Source of the DNA: Bimuria novae-zelandiae CBS 107.79
Lineage: Eukaryota; Ascomycota; Dothideomycetes; Pleosporales; Didymosphaeriaceae
DNA: 64,000 nt
Direction: 5' to 3'
NCBI GenBank assembly: GCA_010015655.1
Contig: ML976696.1
Span: 62,001-126,000 of the forward strand
Each line of letters starts with the position of its first letter. The stretch's first letter is position 1. The notes under the pieces are model-generated. The model saw only the letters and a program-made list of their open reading frames with translations, did not search any database and was not told the DNA's origin. A program made the position numbers and the translations under genes. Shown here piece after piece: positions 45,513-57,700 of the stretch.

Positions 45513-48316
45513 CGTTCGTGTAAGTCTATTTATTAACTATACGTACGCCTGGGTAATATCGCGTAGCTTATAGTGTATACCGTACGAAGCTATTAGTAAT
45601 AGGCTAATAGCTAGGATTAGCCTCTAGCTTATTCTTTAAATTATAAGAGACTATGTAAGAATCTCCTTCTTTTCCTTATCTAAATGCCCTGTAAAAACAA
45701 GTCGTGATTTTTTGTATAACTATGTTAATTTCCTTTTAATTTCGCGTATAAGGCGAAGGTTAAAGATTTATCCCTTATAAATAAATAGATTGTACGTAAG
45801 CACCTTAAAAGTGTCTTTTATAATTAGGCTCTTTATTTCTATATAGTCTAACTTTTTAAATAGTTTTTTAAGTGTTATAATTACACTATTTACGCGGAGT
45901 TTAATTACTAACATATAATTATTTTTTTTCTTTTAGGTAAGGAATATTATATTTTATATATGATTCTTACGCGGTCTTCTACGTCCTTTTTTAATTAGTT
46001 ATAGCGCTAGCTCTAGATCTAGTTTATATAATAAATCTAACCTTATATCTTTTATTAGTAGATCGTGCGGAGCTACTTCCTCTATTAATACTAGTTACTT
46101 ACGTAGTTAACCTCTCTTTCGTACTTATAGAGGATCCTTTCGTATAAGAGCTAGTTTGTCTAGGTCTAGTAAGTCTTATATAGATTATTTCTTATTCTTT
46201 GCACGGTAATATAGCTTAACTTATATAGCCTAGAATTTTACTAGACTATTCTTTAGCTTAATAATAATTTCCTAGTCTTTAATTTCTTTTATTTTATACG
46301 GTCTAAGCCATCCTTTCTTCTTACGCTATATTATTACGTCTAAACTAAATAGAAGATTTAGTACTTCGTGCAAGATTAGGCTATTCTAAGTATTAATTAT
46401 ATAATTAATATTAACTTTTACCCTTTTACTTTAAAGTATCCTTATCGCCTTTTATATAGCATTAGCTTACGTAATAATGTTAGGAGATAGTGCGGAATCT
46501 ATATTAATTCTTAGGTACGTTCTAAACATAAGTAATATAGGTACTAGACTGTTTGGTCCTGCTGTATTATTAAGGGCTTTAATAGTTATCTATAATACTA
46601 ACTTATTATTTATATAATTATCTAATTCTATATAGAGAATATTATACGCGCGTTATAACGGCGCGTACGCGCGTTTAATCTTCTTTATAGCCTAGTAAGC
46701 CTTAACTAGCATTTATTAATATGTTGCTCCCACAATCTTCGCGCGGTTCTAGAAGTCTTTAGACGCAAAGTTTGTACTAGGATTATATATAATATAATTA
46801 GGTAGGTCTTAGTATATATTAATCTAACACTTGTATAGCGCGTCCTAGGTGTGTTATATAAATATTAATTTTAAAAAGATTACTACTTAGAATAATATAT
46901 CCGCGTTAATTACGTAGAGTACGTCTTAGTTACTAATTTATACAACGTTAATTACTATCTTATAATTAAAGTATAAATTGTCCTTAATAGTAAACTTAAA
47001 TCTTTATAGGGCTAGATCGTGTAGCTAATATATATAGGAGAACTTTTTAATCTCCTTAAGTATAAGGGATTAACGTTATATCTAGCGTGCTTAAGTATTA
47101 TGTAAAGTTATTCTATATAAGGATCGCTAAATTTTTTATATAGCTATTAAAGTTCCTATTTAGTAAAGAAGTATATTAATTCCTCCTTTTATATGTTAAA
47201 GAATAGATAACCATATTTTTATATAATAGGGATAGTATTACTATTACTTTATATAATTATATTCTGCACGTTATTAAAGTACGTACCTATTTAGTCTGCA
47301 TTTATAAAAAATAGTAAGAATAGTATTAGAGTGTCTAGGATATAGTACGTTACGTTACTAACTAGATTAGTAATTTATATAGTACTAACTAATCCTGTTA
47401 ATCCTTATCCTTTAAAGCTAATACTCTCCTTACTTAGTGTTTAGTCTACTTTCGTACGAGGGAATTCTCGCAGGTAGGCTTTAAGTTATAACTTTTTAAT
47501 AGTAGAAATCCTTGCCGCGCTAGTGTCCCATAGCTTACCTTAGTATACTATGTAATATTAATTTTTAAGGATAAACTATTCTGCGTATTCCTTAGGTTCT
47601 AGGCTATAGATGTCCTTTGCTATTACGTAATAGAAAAATATAACTATAATAAAATAGTTAATAATTTCTTTACCTTCTTTTTTATTTAGGTTATTATTAT
47701 TATACGACTCCTCTTCCTCTTACTTTAGTTTACTTTTAAATTCTTAAATATACGCGCTTACCTCCTTACGCGTTAGTGTTTTATTATAGAATTTTTTATA
47801 TAAGGAGATATACTAGCGTTTTATATAGAATTAATCTATGTAAAGATAATTTATAAACTAATATCCTTCTTTATAATAAATAAAGCATCGCTTTAGTCGT
47901 GCAAAGTACTATAATTTAAATAATCTTTTATATCCCCTAGAGCTTCTTCTACGTTATTAATAGCCTTACGTACGTAATAAGCTATATTGCCTATTAGTGT
48001 AGTACGCATCCTAGGATTCGCTTATAAACGTATTATTTTATTAGTTAATAGAGACTTAGAGTGCTATATAGAGATCGCTAAATAATGCTTTATACGTAGG
48101 CTTAATTAAGAATATAGCTTATTCTAGCTTAGGCTATCCTTAATATACTTATATAATAGTAGTATAAAGAGGTATCTCGCCTTAGAATTATAGGGTAAGG
48201 GCTCTTTATATAAAAGTAAGTTTATTAATTATTACTTTTAGAGCTTTATACGGGGTTTTTATAGAGTTTTCCTATTTAATTTATAAGAAGCTTATTATTG
48301 TCTAATTTATCTAATA

Positions 48317-48814
48317 CTAGTTATAGTTTACGTTAGTATTAAAGTGATTGCTGAGCTGCTTATATAATAACTTCCATGTTCGTCCTGGGCTAATATTGTG
48401 AAGGTAGAACATGTGCGCACGCCCTTCAAGGATATTAGGAAAAATGCTTGCGTACGAAGCCTTATGGATAACAAGGCATTGGCAAAGCTCAATGAATACC
48501 ATCGCCTTATCAGCTAGGATATCGTACGGTTGCCCTGTGTAGTTGTTTTCCTTCTTCCAGGCCTTCTGGAATTGTACGACCTTCTTAGGCGCAAGATTCT
48601 CCGCTGCAATCCCTCGTGTAGGTGGAAGTTAGTATGGATTGTACGGCGATTGGATCGTGTGCGGTGGGTATAGGCTTTAAGGGATCTCGTGCGGAGCTGT
48701 AACTATAGGAATATGTAGCTGCCCGGTCGTGCTCTTGTGTGATAGGCTGGTATGAGGTGGTTGTACTAGTTGCGGAGGAAGTATCGAGTCTGCGGGTGAT
48801 TTGTACGGGGACAT
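48317..48814 (-). pseudogene. Copia B gag, 5' part largely spared from RIP
   Basis: The minus-strand frame starts MSPYKSPADSILPPQLVQPP at 48814. It continues in one frame through two nonsense codons to MVFIELCQCLVIHKASYASI, then GRAHMFYLHNISPGRTWKLL and LSNHFNTNVNYN, the retrotransposon gag (UBN2-like) pattern of fungal Copia elements. It is notable because the rest of the element is destroyed by transitions, while this about 500-bp segment keeps CpA sites and normal composition. Confidence 0.75.
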
Positions 48815-49624
48815 AATCTACAGCGTTAGAACTAGCGCTAGTAATAGCAATTCTATATAGTGCTATAATAGGACGTTAAAAGCGTATTCTCTTTTTATAA
48901 GTCTATATAGCGTAGTAGCCTTTATTTTATTCTTCTTAAAACTAATGCCCTTGTTTTATAGGGTAGTAATTAGTTCTTATAAAAAGGTTAGCTAAGATCT
49001 TTAAAGTGTATAAGCTTCTACTCTATAAAATTATCTTAAAAGTTCTTAAAAGTTTATACGCTTATTACGCTTAACGCGTAAAGTTTTATAATTAAGTTAG
49101 TTACGTATAAGTTAAGTTTTTTTTTTAGTATATTACCTAATAGTTTAATTTTATTTACCTAGTTCTTAATGTTTATCTGCTTTGCTAGGGTCTTTACTAA
49201 GATACTTATAAGCGGTACGTATTAGTCGTACGTTAATACGTTATATTAGTTAGTTTAGGATAGAGCTAGCATTACTTATTATTTTATAATAGTTAGTTAT
49301 GCGTTATTGCGCACTATCTTACTTTTTATTATATATTACCTTTAAATAGCTTTATATAAAAAGATAAAATAGATCTCCTAGCGTTAAATAAGCACTACTA
49401 TTTATATAGTACCTCTAAATAGTATTATATAGATAGGTTTCTTGCTCTTACTTAGGTAATTAAATAGAAATTTATAGCTACTTGTACGTAAATTAGACTC
49501 TATCTTTACTCTTACTAATTTATAGTTAAAATAGTAAGGAAAAGGATTTTTCTTATACGCGAACCTCTAAATAGAAAGGTATAAAAAAAGCTTTCTCTCT
49601 TATAGTATTTAAACTACTAATTAG

Positions 49625-49855
49625 TATTAAATAGACTCTCTGCTAGCAATTGCGTACGAGGCAGAAAGGTTTGTACGGTGTAAATATCGTACTAGGGGGG
49701 GTGGGTAACTGGTGTTGATTGCTTCTGTCTGTCTATTGTACGAAGGAAAGGGTTAATATATTCCTAGTCTCTGTGCACGGAGATCCGTACCCTTTCAGGT
49801 CTTACGCACAGAGATCCGTGTGCATCCGGTCCACGTGACTACTACCATTTGGACA
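49625..49855 (-). repeat. Right LTR of Copia B (5' on the coding strand)
   Basis: 231 bp, nearly identical to 43724-43955 apart from transitions and the G-run length. It ends CATTTGGACA directly before the AATAA target duplication. Confidence 0.85.
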
Positions 49856-49933
49856 AATAAAGTTTTTAGATAAAATTATACTTATAAATAATATTAAGGA
49901 TCATTTAAGCTTATATAGCGCTTATATAATTAT

Positions 49934-51751
49934 TGTGGTGCACAGTCACAATGATCAGGGAGCTCGAAAACAAAATCTATTAAGGAGAGGAAGCTCTACA
50001 ATAACTAGCTATTTATAAGTTTAAGGGATTATATGCTTAGCTACTTAGCTACTTAGCTTAACTCTAGCTAGTATAAAAAGCTCTAGTAAATTTTTTTTTA
50101 TAATATACCCCCTAGCTTATAAAGCGTAGTAAAATAAGCTAAATAATAACTTAAAGTATAAAAGGTAGTAAACTTATGCGTAAAGCTTAAAAAGCGTCTA
50201 GCTTAAATCTTTAGCTTATTAGGTAATTAGTCTAAGTAGCTAATTTATATATAGTTTTAAGAGAAAGGTAGAGAAGAAAAGGAGTAGTATACTTTTACTA
50301 TAAAGCTTTAATAAATATTTAAAGGTAATTATTTACTTATAACGTGACCCGCGCGAGTACCTACGTATATAAATAAAAGAATAAGTAGCTATAAAAGTAT
50401 AGTGCCTAGCTAGTAAAGGTTTACTTACTTATAAACTTATTATAATCTATGCTTTAATATTTCCTAAAAAGACTAAAGGAGGGTCTACTACCTACCCCTT
50501 ATACTTAAGCTTAGTTTATATTACCTTTTACTAATTCTTTTAAATTTAGCTTTTAATTTCACTAATCTCCTTACTTATAAGCTTATTATAAAGCTTATAA
50601 AAAGCTTCTCCTTAGAGCGCGTACTAAAGGCGGTTACACTCTATAGACTTCTATTAATGCTAGCTATTTGCTCTATATAGGCACTTATAGCTCGTATTAT
50701 GAGTGCGCCCTCTAAGCGTAGCGTATATGCCTGCGTGCTTAGTTGTTTAGCCAAGCTGCGCAAGCTAGCGAGCGTATTCTTCTAAAGATAGAGTTGCTAC
50801 TGCGCCTGGTCGCGATAGGTTAGTAAGCTCTCTCTAAGCGTACTTATAGTTATATCGTAGTGCTAAACGTAGGAAATCCTTTATTAGTAATATACCTTTT
50901 ATTTTTAGAAGATTTAAGAGCACAGCGTTGGCGTGTGCGCGGTTCTATTTAGATAGCTATTTAGTTATGTCTGTTGTTCTGCTGCTTTGTGGGTGTAGGC
51001 TAACCTCTCTATATATATGTCGTATCTGCTCCTTCTAATTATTATTACTTAGATAGAGATTATTTTTAAGTTCTCTAATTAGCCCCTATAGCGTTTACTA
51101 CTTATTTAACTATAGTATTATAAGCTCTAGCTTTTATAAATTAACTATAATATAGACTTAGTTCTAGAATGCCTAAAGCTTTATTATAAGCTAACTATAA
51201 ATAGTAGACTCTAGCTTATAGCGCTTAAGCTATTATATATAGGGCTTGCCTTTAGTATTTATATTTAGTAGCTCTAGAGCCTAGTCGTGTATATTTATTT
51301 ACTTAGGAACCTTATAGTTAATATAATTTTATATCTTTTAAGCTTTTATATAGTACTTAAGCTACGCGTACTAAGGTAGAAATAAGTTATAATTTATAAA
51401 TTAGTTACTTACTAAGAGCTTTATAGTAATTATTATATAGTCTAGCTTTATTATAAGTTATAAGCGTTAAGACGTAAGCATAAAGATAATAAAAAGTAAA
51501 AAATAGTTTATTACTATAATTATTAACTAGTATAGAGTAAGTATATTATAAAATATTATAAAAGTACTAGGCTTATAACTATAGCGTATAGTTATAATAA
51601 TTAGGGAGCTTAAAAATAAAGTCTATTAAGGAGAGGAAGCTCTACAACGACTAGCTATTTATAGGTCTAGGGAATTACGTGCTTGGCTACTCGGCTGCTT
51701 AGCTTAACCCTAGCTAGCGTAGAAAGCTCTAGCAAGGTGCCTTTTATAATA
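49934..51751 (-). mobile_element. Short LTR element C (1,818 bp) without a full pol
   Basis: Two 172-bp direct repeats (49934-50105 and 51580-51751) start TGTGGTGCACAG (right copy TATAGCGTATAG, all but one change being transitions). They share GAGAGGAAGCTCTACAA. The target duplication is ATTAT at 49929-49933 and 51752-51756. The interior is only about 1.47 kb. On the minus strand a purine tract (AGGGGGTA) abuts the left LTR and GTTATAAGCC abuts the right LTR, so the coding orientation is minus. A gag-like helical frame can be read near 50640-50900 on the minus strand, but no reverse transcriptase was found. It fits a LARD/TRIM-like non-autonomous element. Confidence 0.8.
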
Positions 51752-53009
51752 ATTATAAAATAAAACTTAAAAAGCTATAAGTAAGTTATATTACTAATAT
51801 TTAGTATCTAAAAGGTGCGTTAGTAAGGTTTAGATTTCTATTAGTTCTCTTAAATCTACCTATCTTTAGGGTCTTAGTATAGCGCTAGTACTACTTACTA
51901 ATAAAGTAAGCAATAATTTTTAAAAAGTCTATATTATTTAGTAAGCTCTATATATTATAATTTACGCTTATTTTATTTATTAAAGCGGTTAAAAATACTT
52001 TGAATTTTTTACTTTCTATTCTTAAGGCGCGTTATTACGTGTTTTAAAAAAGTAGTATAGCTTATAAGTAGGGCGTAGAGTAGTAAGGTTTAGTTTTAAG
52101 TTAGTAAGCCCCTTATTAATAGATATACTAATATATTAAAGCTTAAGTTATTAATTACTACCTAATATACGTATGCTAACTATAACTCTTGCTTTTATTA
52201 GTAAATATAAAAGAGGTTACTATTAGCTTTAATAATAATAATATATTATTATTATGGAGTGCTCGCCCGCAAAGCTTTAGGTAAAAGTAATAATCTAGCA
52301 TTTAAATTAACGTTATAAGTCTTTTATAGGTAATTCTTAATATAAAATGTTCTATTAATTATTTAATAATAAGAATTTTTTCTATTTATATATCACTCCT
52401 TATAAAGAAATAGCGTTAACTTTATCCTATTATTATTAATAAAATTACGCTCTACACTATATGCCTAAATAAACGTAATCTTATATTTACTTAGTACTTA
52501 TATTTTACCTTTAATCTTATGCTTAACTTATAAAGCTTTTAAAATCTTCTTACTATGCTAAAGGTAAGTCTAATTAATATTAAAATAAGGACCTAAGGCC
52601 TGTAGCTTACTAAGGTAAATATAAAATACTATAAAGACTTTAACTTTAAAAAGCGCTTTAGATACTAATAATAAGTTATTTAAAAACTTAAAGCTCTTTA
52701 CTAATATAATAGTAGCTGCCCTTGTTTTAGACGTGGCATAGTAATACAGCTATAAGGATAAGGAGGATAATACCTATAAGTAGGTAAACTATAAGCTTTT
52801 AATTATTATAAAATAATTTATAATAATTAATTTACTGCTAATACTTATATAAAGGTAAAAGTACGAGGTTAATAAGACTTTATAGAAAATTCTACTCTAC
52901 TAGCATTATATAAGCTTTTAGTAATAAGCTATTATCGCGCTAGAAGTTAGCTAAGGGTATAGGCAAAGTTTACTAATAGCACGCTAATTACTACTTAAAA
53001 TCTATCTAA

Positions 53010-53267
53010 TGTGAGGACGAGCACGGGCTCCAGCATCGGAAGAGTAGATGAGGTAAGTTGGCTCTATTTCAGCTACACTACAATGAGGAGACTATAGGTA
53101 CCTAGGCCAGCAGTGCTTTTGTGCGCTGCCGTTCGGCACGGAATAACCCTTCGGACCCCATCTGCGCAGGTAGTCGTCCTAGGTGTGGGAGGCAGTCGCT
53201 CTGGGGCGTAAGGCAGTCGCGCTTAGGCGCGGGATCTTGTGACCTGCCAGTGTACTGGGCCGTCACA
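53010..53267 (-). repeat. Un-RIPed solo LTR D inside the hAT end
   Basis: 258 bp that, read on the minus strand, begins TGTGACGGCCCAG and ends GCTCGTCCTCACA. It is flanked by the perfect 5-bp duplication TCTAA (53005-53009 and 53268-53272). It has normal GC content next to AT-rich hAT sequence, so it is a young or RIP-immune insertion. No internal retrotransposon sequence remains, which indicates LTR-LTR recombination. Confidence 0.85.
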
Positions 53268-54003
53268 TCTAACGTAGTACTATACACCCGTAAATACGGT
53301 TTCGAAAATTGCTACGGACGGTTCCCTGTACGGGTCGAGGTGCCCGTACGTCCCTACGGCTCAATTCGCCCTACGGGTCGTACTGTACGTGGTGTAGTAC
53401 TGTACGTTGAAAGCGCTGATTGGTCTGGACCCAGAAGATGTAGAGCACAACTTGGAGTCACTCTTCCACTTGGCTGCTCGATGGCGCGCTGTCTTGTTGT
53501 TTGATGAGGCCGACGTATTCCTTGAGCCTCGCAGCTCGAATACATCAGATCTGAAACGTAACGCTCTGGTTTCTGTTCTACTGCGAGTATTGGAATACTA
53601 TCAGGGCATTCTCATACTCACCACGAACCGTATCAAACAATTCGACGTTGCCGTCCTGTCCCGTGTTAATCTTGGCATCAAGTACGAAGCTCTTGAACAT
53701 GGAGAGAAGGCCGCCATTTTTGAGCAGTTCATTAAAAGTGTGCCAAAGAGCAAGATTGAGAACCGGGAGGCTATACTCGACTGTTTCAAGAAGAAGGACG
53801 CGAAGGACTGGTTCAAACCGCTCAATGGACATCAAGTTCGCAACGTGCTCTTCTCGGCGGCATCCCTCGGCTCCACAGACGGTGACAAAATTACACTGGA
53901 ACACATCCAAACTATGGCAAAGATTACTTCGAGGTTCCAGAGCGATCTGAAATTTGAGATGAAAGCTTGGGCAAAAAAGAATGAGATTGGTGACGAGGCC
54001 TAG

Positions 54004-54416
54004 ATGTGTCGTTGTCTTCGGAAGAATGAAGCTGGTCGGCATCATTGTGCGAGGTGTGACAGAGACGCAAAGAATCTTTACTATAGTGCAAATAAAATCT
54101 ATCGCGTTTCATCGTTGAAGTTGAAAGATACTGTCAAAGTATACTATACGCTTAGCAGAACGAAACTCAGCATCTAGTTACCTAGCCAGCGTGTCACCCT
54201 CGCACGGACTTCCCAATAACTCAGTGTTCCTGTGGTAGGAAGCCAGTTGATCATGTGACTCACAGCTGCTGGCTTGTGGACTTCCACCTCCCAAGCTCGA
54301 GCCGCATTTAAACCCGTGGGCGTTAATTTTTCTTACCGGTCTTATATAATTGTCCCGACCTTCTTGTACACTATAACCACGTATCTGAGAACCACACTTC
54401 GTTAACTGTGTGCAAT
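54004..54416. other. Spacer between ATPase 3' end and peptidase gene
   Basis: No gene seen. Probable promoter of the downstream gene, including pyrimidine-rich sequence just before its ATG. Confidence 0.4.
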
Positions 54417-54768
54417 ATGGCTTCTTCAGCTGTCTACACTACCGAAATGGAGCGCGCAGCCTCCCTCAAAGATGCCCAAAACAAAGCCGACGCGCTCTTC
54501 GCCGAAATTTCACGACACCTTATTCGGCCTGGCATTACGGAGAAGCAACTCATCGATGAGATCCATGCACTCGGCGAAAAGCGACACAACGTTCGAACTT
54601 ATTGGCACAAGCGGGCGGTGCGTTTGGTCCGAACAATCTGTCACCGTATAATGAGAATCCACCCGATTGGACCATCGAGGCTGACGACATCTTCTTCGTC
54701 GACCCTGGACTAGTTTTCGCAGCCTGGAAGGTAGGGGGCTTTTCGTGAATCGTGATTGTCTCACTAAA

Positions 54769-57700
54769 TGTTAGCCAACATCACAACTCGACTATGTCGT
54801 CACACAGTCATGTGACCCTGCTGATCTAGAATCTTCTAGATACTCCACTTCATGTATATAGCCACTCCAACTTCCATCAGATAGTAAAAAACCTAGTTCG
54901 CCTCCTGCTGTGGTACGCACATAGTTATAAGCCCGGATTGCACTTGTAATTAATAATTACTAAGTTTATTTATTATTCTTTATACAGACCTTATTATCGA
55001 TAGCCGTAACGTTGGTATCAGAGACCTTATTGTCGATCGCCGTAGCATTGGCGTCGAAGACCTAATATAGACGACAGCCATAAAGTAGTGTCGCTATCAC
55101 GATGTCGCTCAGCGACCAAGGAGTCACACGCGTGACTATTATACTAGATAGACTAGCAGATTAAGAGTCATGGTTCTAGCTACGACAAGAGAAGGCTATT
55201 GTAGACAGTATCTAAAAATACTATAACATCTTAAAGCCGAAGGATAAGCTACCGAAGCTTATTAAACCTATAAAACTATTACCTAGCGCTATTAAGGCTG
55301 GAGTAACTGCGATTAGCTAGTTAGATGCAGGCTAGTAGGCGATGTATAGCAATCTCCTTTACGACTAGAGATACAAGAGAATAGAATATATAAACCTAAA
55401 GCGGAGAGAAGGCGAGCTTCTTATAGAAATTAGCTGTACTATCGCGACTCGCCACCTCTACCTAATTAATAGAAAAGACAACGTCTATAATTAATTAATC
55501 GCGCTTAAGTAGTAGCTTGCACTAACTATAGCTACACGTAGTAGAGAGCTAGTAACTAAATACCGCGCTCTGTAGGAGAAGCCTTAAAGCTGCAACCTTA
55601 AATAATGGCTTAATAACTAGAATTATATTATAAATTAATGCAGGGAGGCAGACCTTCCTAAGACAATAGGCTATTAAGCCTAAGACGATTTTCTAGTAGT
55701 TGTTAGAATAATTGCTCCTGAGTGGGCCGCTGCATCACACCACGACCTTATTCTAAAAGAAACTATTAGGAAAACGGATGAGATTTAATCTCTAGCGGAC
55801 TATGTTGCCTAATTTAGGATGTATTATTAACGAATTGGACTTACTACAGCTTCACCCAGAACGTTTGCTACACTAGGCGTTTCAGCATAACAAAGCCAAG
55901 AACAGAAAGAACGATCGCCAAAGGGAAAACCAAAGTGTATCTGTGGAAGCCAACACTGGTACAAGGACTGCTAGTACCTAGTCCCAGACTATCCGAAGAA
56001 ACTAAAGAACTTCCGACTAGTACAGGCCACGCAAGCTAAGGTTATAGAGGCCTTAAAGGACCTAGAGCAAGTTAAGAAAATTAGTAATATCCTTATAAGA
56101 GATAGGATAAGCATAAAGAAGGTAGATAAGCTAATAAAGCTTAATAACGGAAAGATATTAGTAAGTTATAATTAGAGGTTTGCTGCCTATAGCTCATTCT
56201 CTGTTATATAGCTATAACAGGTGTAGCAGAAAGCGCTACCTATAATTATTAACTAATAGATTCTAGACCCTAGTTCTAACATTTATATCTATAACTTAAC
56301 CTGTTTTGGATGGACAGAGACGCGCAAGGCAGAACTAGAGGATATTCTCTTTATAGGAGGATTAATAGTACCTATACAAGCCTAGGGAAAAGTTACTTTT
56401 AATATAAACTTGCCTTATAGCATAAATTAGATCTAACTTATAGATATTACTCTTGTAGAAGGTTTCTTCACGAACGTTGTAAGCCTCTTAAGATGCCAAG
56501 CAATAGGTGTGTAGTTTAACTTAGGACAAGATGTAATATATTAGTATTATCTGTCAAACGTTATTTGCTCGCTACAGCACAAGGATGGCCACTGGATTAT
56601 CGATGCCAAGGACAACGATTGACTGACGCTAAGTAGTTTTGCTACAGCGCTTCGGCGAGCATACAAGGCCTTAAGAGAGGATTAACGCCCAATTATAGCA
56701 TCCTACATTAAAGCTTATAAGTTATTTGCCCATGCAAGCAAAGAAGCAATTAATTATATAAACGAGAACGTAAGAGGAATAGCTCTAGATCCAGATACCC
56801 AAGCACCTTAATTACGAGAATGCGACACATGCATTAAAGCGAAATTAGTAGCTTAAGTAAGCAGACGCTAACCTAAAGAATAGGCTACGAGACCATTCTA
56901 TCACATTATAATTAATCTTATATAGCTTATCCCTACAGGGGAGACCTGCTACAACGGAGACTAATACTTACTACACGCTGTGTGCGAGTACTCAAAGTGG
57001 CATAAAGTAACCACACTTATAGACAAGACACTGCACTTAGTAGTGCCAGCGCTAAAAGTATTAATTAACAAGATCTAGCGTTAGTATGGGTATATTGTGG
57101 TTGTACTTAAGATTGATGGTAAGCGGGGCTATAGCCTTAAACTCTATAACATTGCGAAGCAAGCAGGCTTTAAGATTAAGTTATAAGCTCTAGATACTAC
57201 TAAGTAGCTTAGCGCAGCAGAAAAAGTAAGACATATTATTATTATAAAAGTAAGAGCGCTTTGAATTTAAGCAGGACTACTAAAGTCACTATTAAATAAA
57301 CTAGCTATTACTACTGCTCGAATCGCCAATGTCACACTAATAAAAGCTATTAATTGGAAAACGCCTTATAAGCTTGTTTACGGCAAGCAGCCTTTAGTTG
57401 CTTATTTTGCTCTAATTAGATGCAAAGCTTACATTCTTAACAAAAAGCTAAAGAAGGCTGATAAGCTTGAATCTCGCACTTTTGTTAGATACTTGGTTAA
57501 ATACGACTCTACCAACATTTTTCGCATTTAGCTACCTAAAAAAGACCAGGTAATTTGCGCACGAGATGTAATTTTTAAGCGCGAAAGTTATTTTAGTAAT
57601 AACCTAGAGAGGGAGGCTATAACACAGGAAGAAATTAAGGTTTTAGATATACCTTACTCCTAAGACACACAGGCCACTTTAACTAATCTAATCGAGCCGA

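Larger units (their letters stand above)
43724..49855 (-). mobile_element. Copia element B inside the hAT transposon
   Basis: The element is 6,132 bp with LTRs at 43724-43955 (232 bp) and 49625-49855 (231 bp). They start TGTTGAATGG (right copy TATTAAATAG, G-to-A) and end TTTGGACA. The target duplication AATAA lies at 43719-43723 and 49856-49860. A purine tract next to the left LTR on the minus strand (AAAGGAAAAAGAAAAG) marks the 3' end. Reverse transcriptase at 45291-45512 reads RPLYGAAESGLYWFKTYYNY and SLYDLCLLIT. Gag lies at 48317-48814. A GC-rich insert lies at about 44955-45200. Most of the body is RIPed. Confidence 0.9.
36810..53418 (-). mobile_element. hAT DNA transposon carrying four nested LTR insertions
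   Basis: Terminal inverted repeats of 23 bp begin CAGCGCTTTCAACGTACAGT at 36810, with the exact reverse complement ending at 53418. A perfect 8-bp target duplication ATTGGTCT lies at 36802-36809 and 53419-53426. The transposase runs on the minus strand. Its C-terminal dimerisation part at 36981-37263 reads SVPATSCDCERCFSSAKR and RNSLSSAVIEALQLQNNWLR. The preceding residues (KMAMD) continue at 42506 after skipping one Copia element. The element is made of segments 36810-37263, 42506-43723, 49861-49933, 51757-53009 and 53273-53418, with one copy of each 5-bp duplication omitted. The sum is 3,144 bp, ordinary for an autonomous hAT. Internal segments are heavily RIPed. Confidence 0.93.
33710..54003 (+). 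pseudogene. AAA+ ATPase gene broken by two hAT insertions and nonsense mutations
   Basis: The ancestral exons are 33710-33838, 33886-33955 joined to 34838-34872, 34921-35251, 35301-36061, and 36253-36809 joined to 53427-54003. With both hAT elements and one copy of each target duplication left out, the frame closes at 820 codons. The protein begins MGNKIEDTEEAVPRGRLLE (coiled coil). It has a middle fungal domain (SPFEPLLQHW, FRFEDFTGAKLTNTLNCHPL; DUF7025-like) and YLMCPPRVLGYHLE, then Walker A LLHGPPGVGKTLTAESVA near 36706-36760, Walker B VLLFDEADVFLEPR near 53490-53530, sensor-1 ILTTNR, and an Arg-bearing SRV. In-frame TAA (36448-36450) and TAG (36460-36462) sit between DRKKPF and YLMCPP. 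No active ATPase can be made. The family is a fungal cytosolic AAA of unknown role. Confidence 0.9.

Noticed and set aside
53102..53287. 61-codon minus-strand frame near the hAT end
   Set aside because: It lies within solo LTR D, bounded by TG..CA ends and a TCTAA duplication, so it is not a gene.
36810..53418. Starship-type giant mobile element
   Set aside because: No tyrosine-recombinase captain gene and no cargo genes. The size is explained fully by nested LTR elements inside a 3.1-kb hAT.
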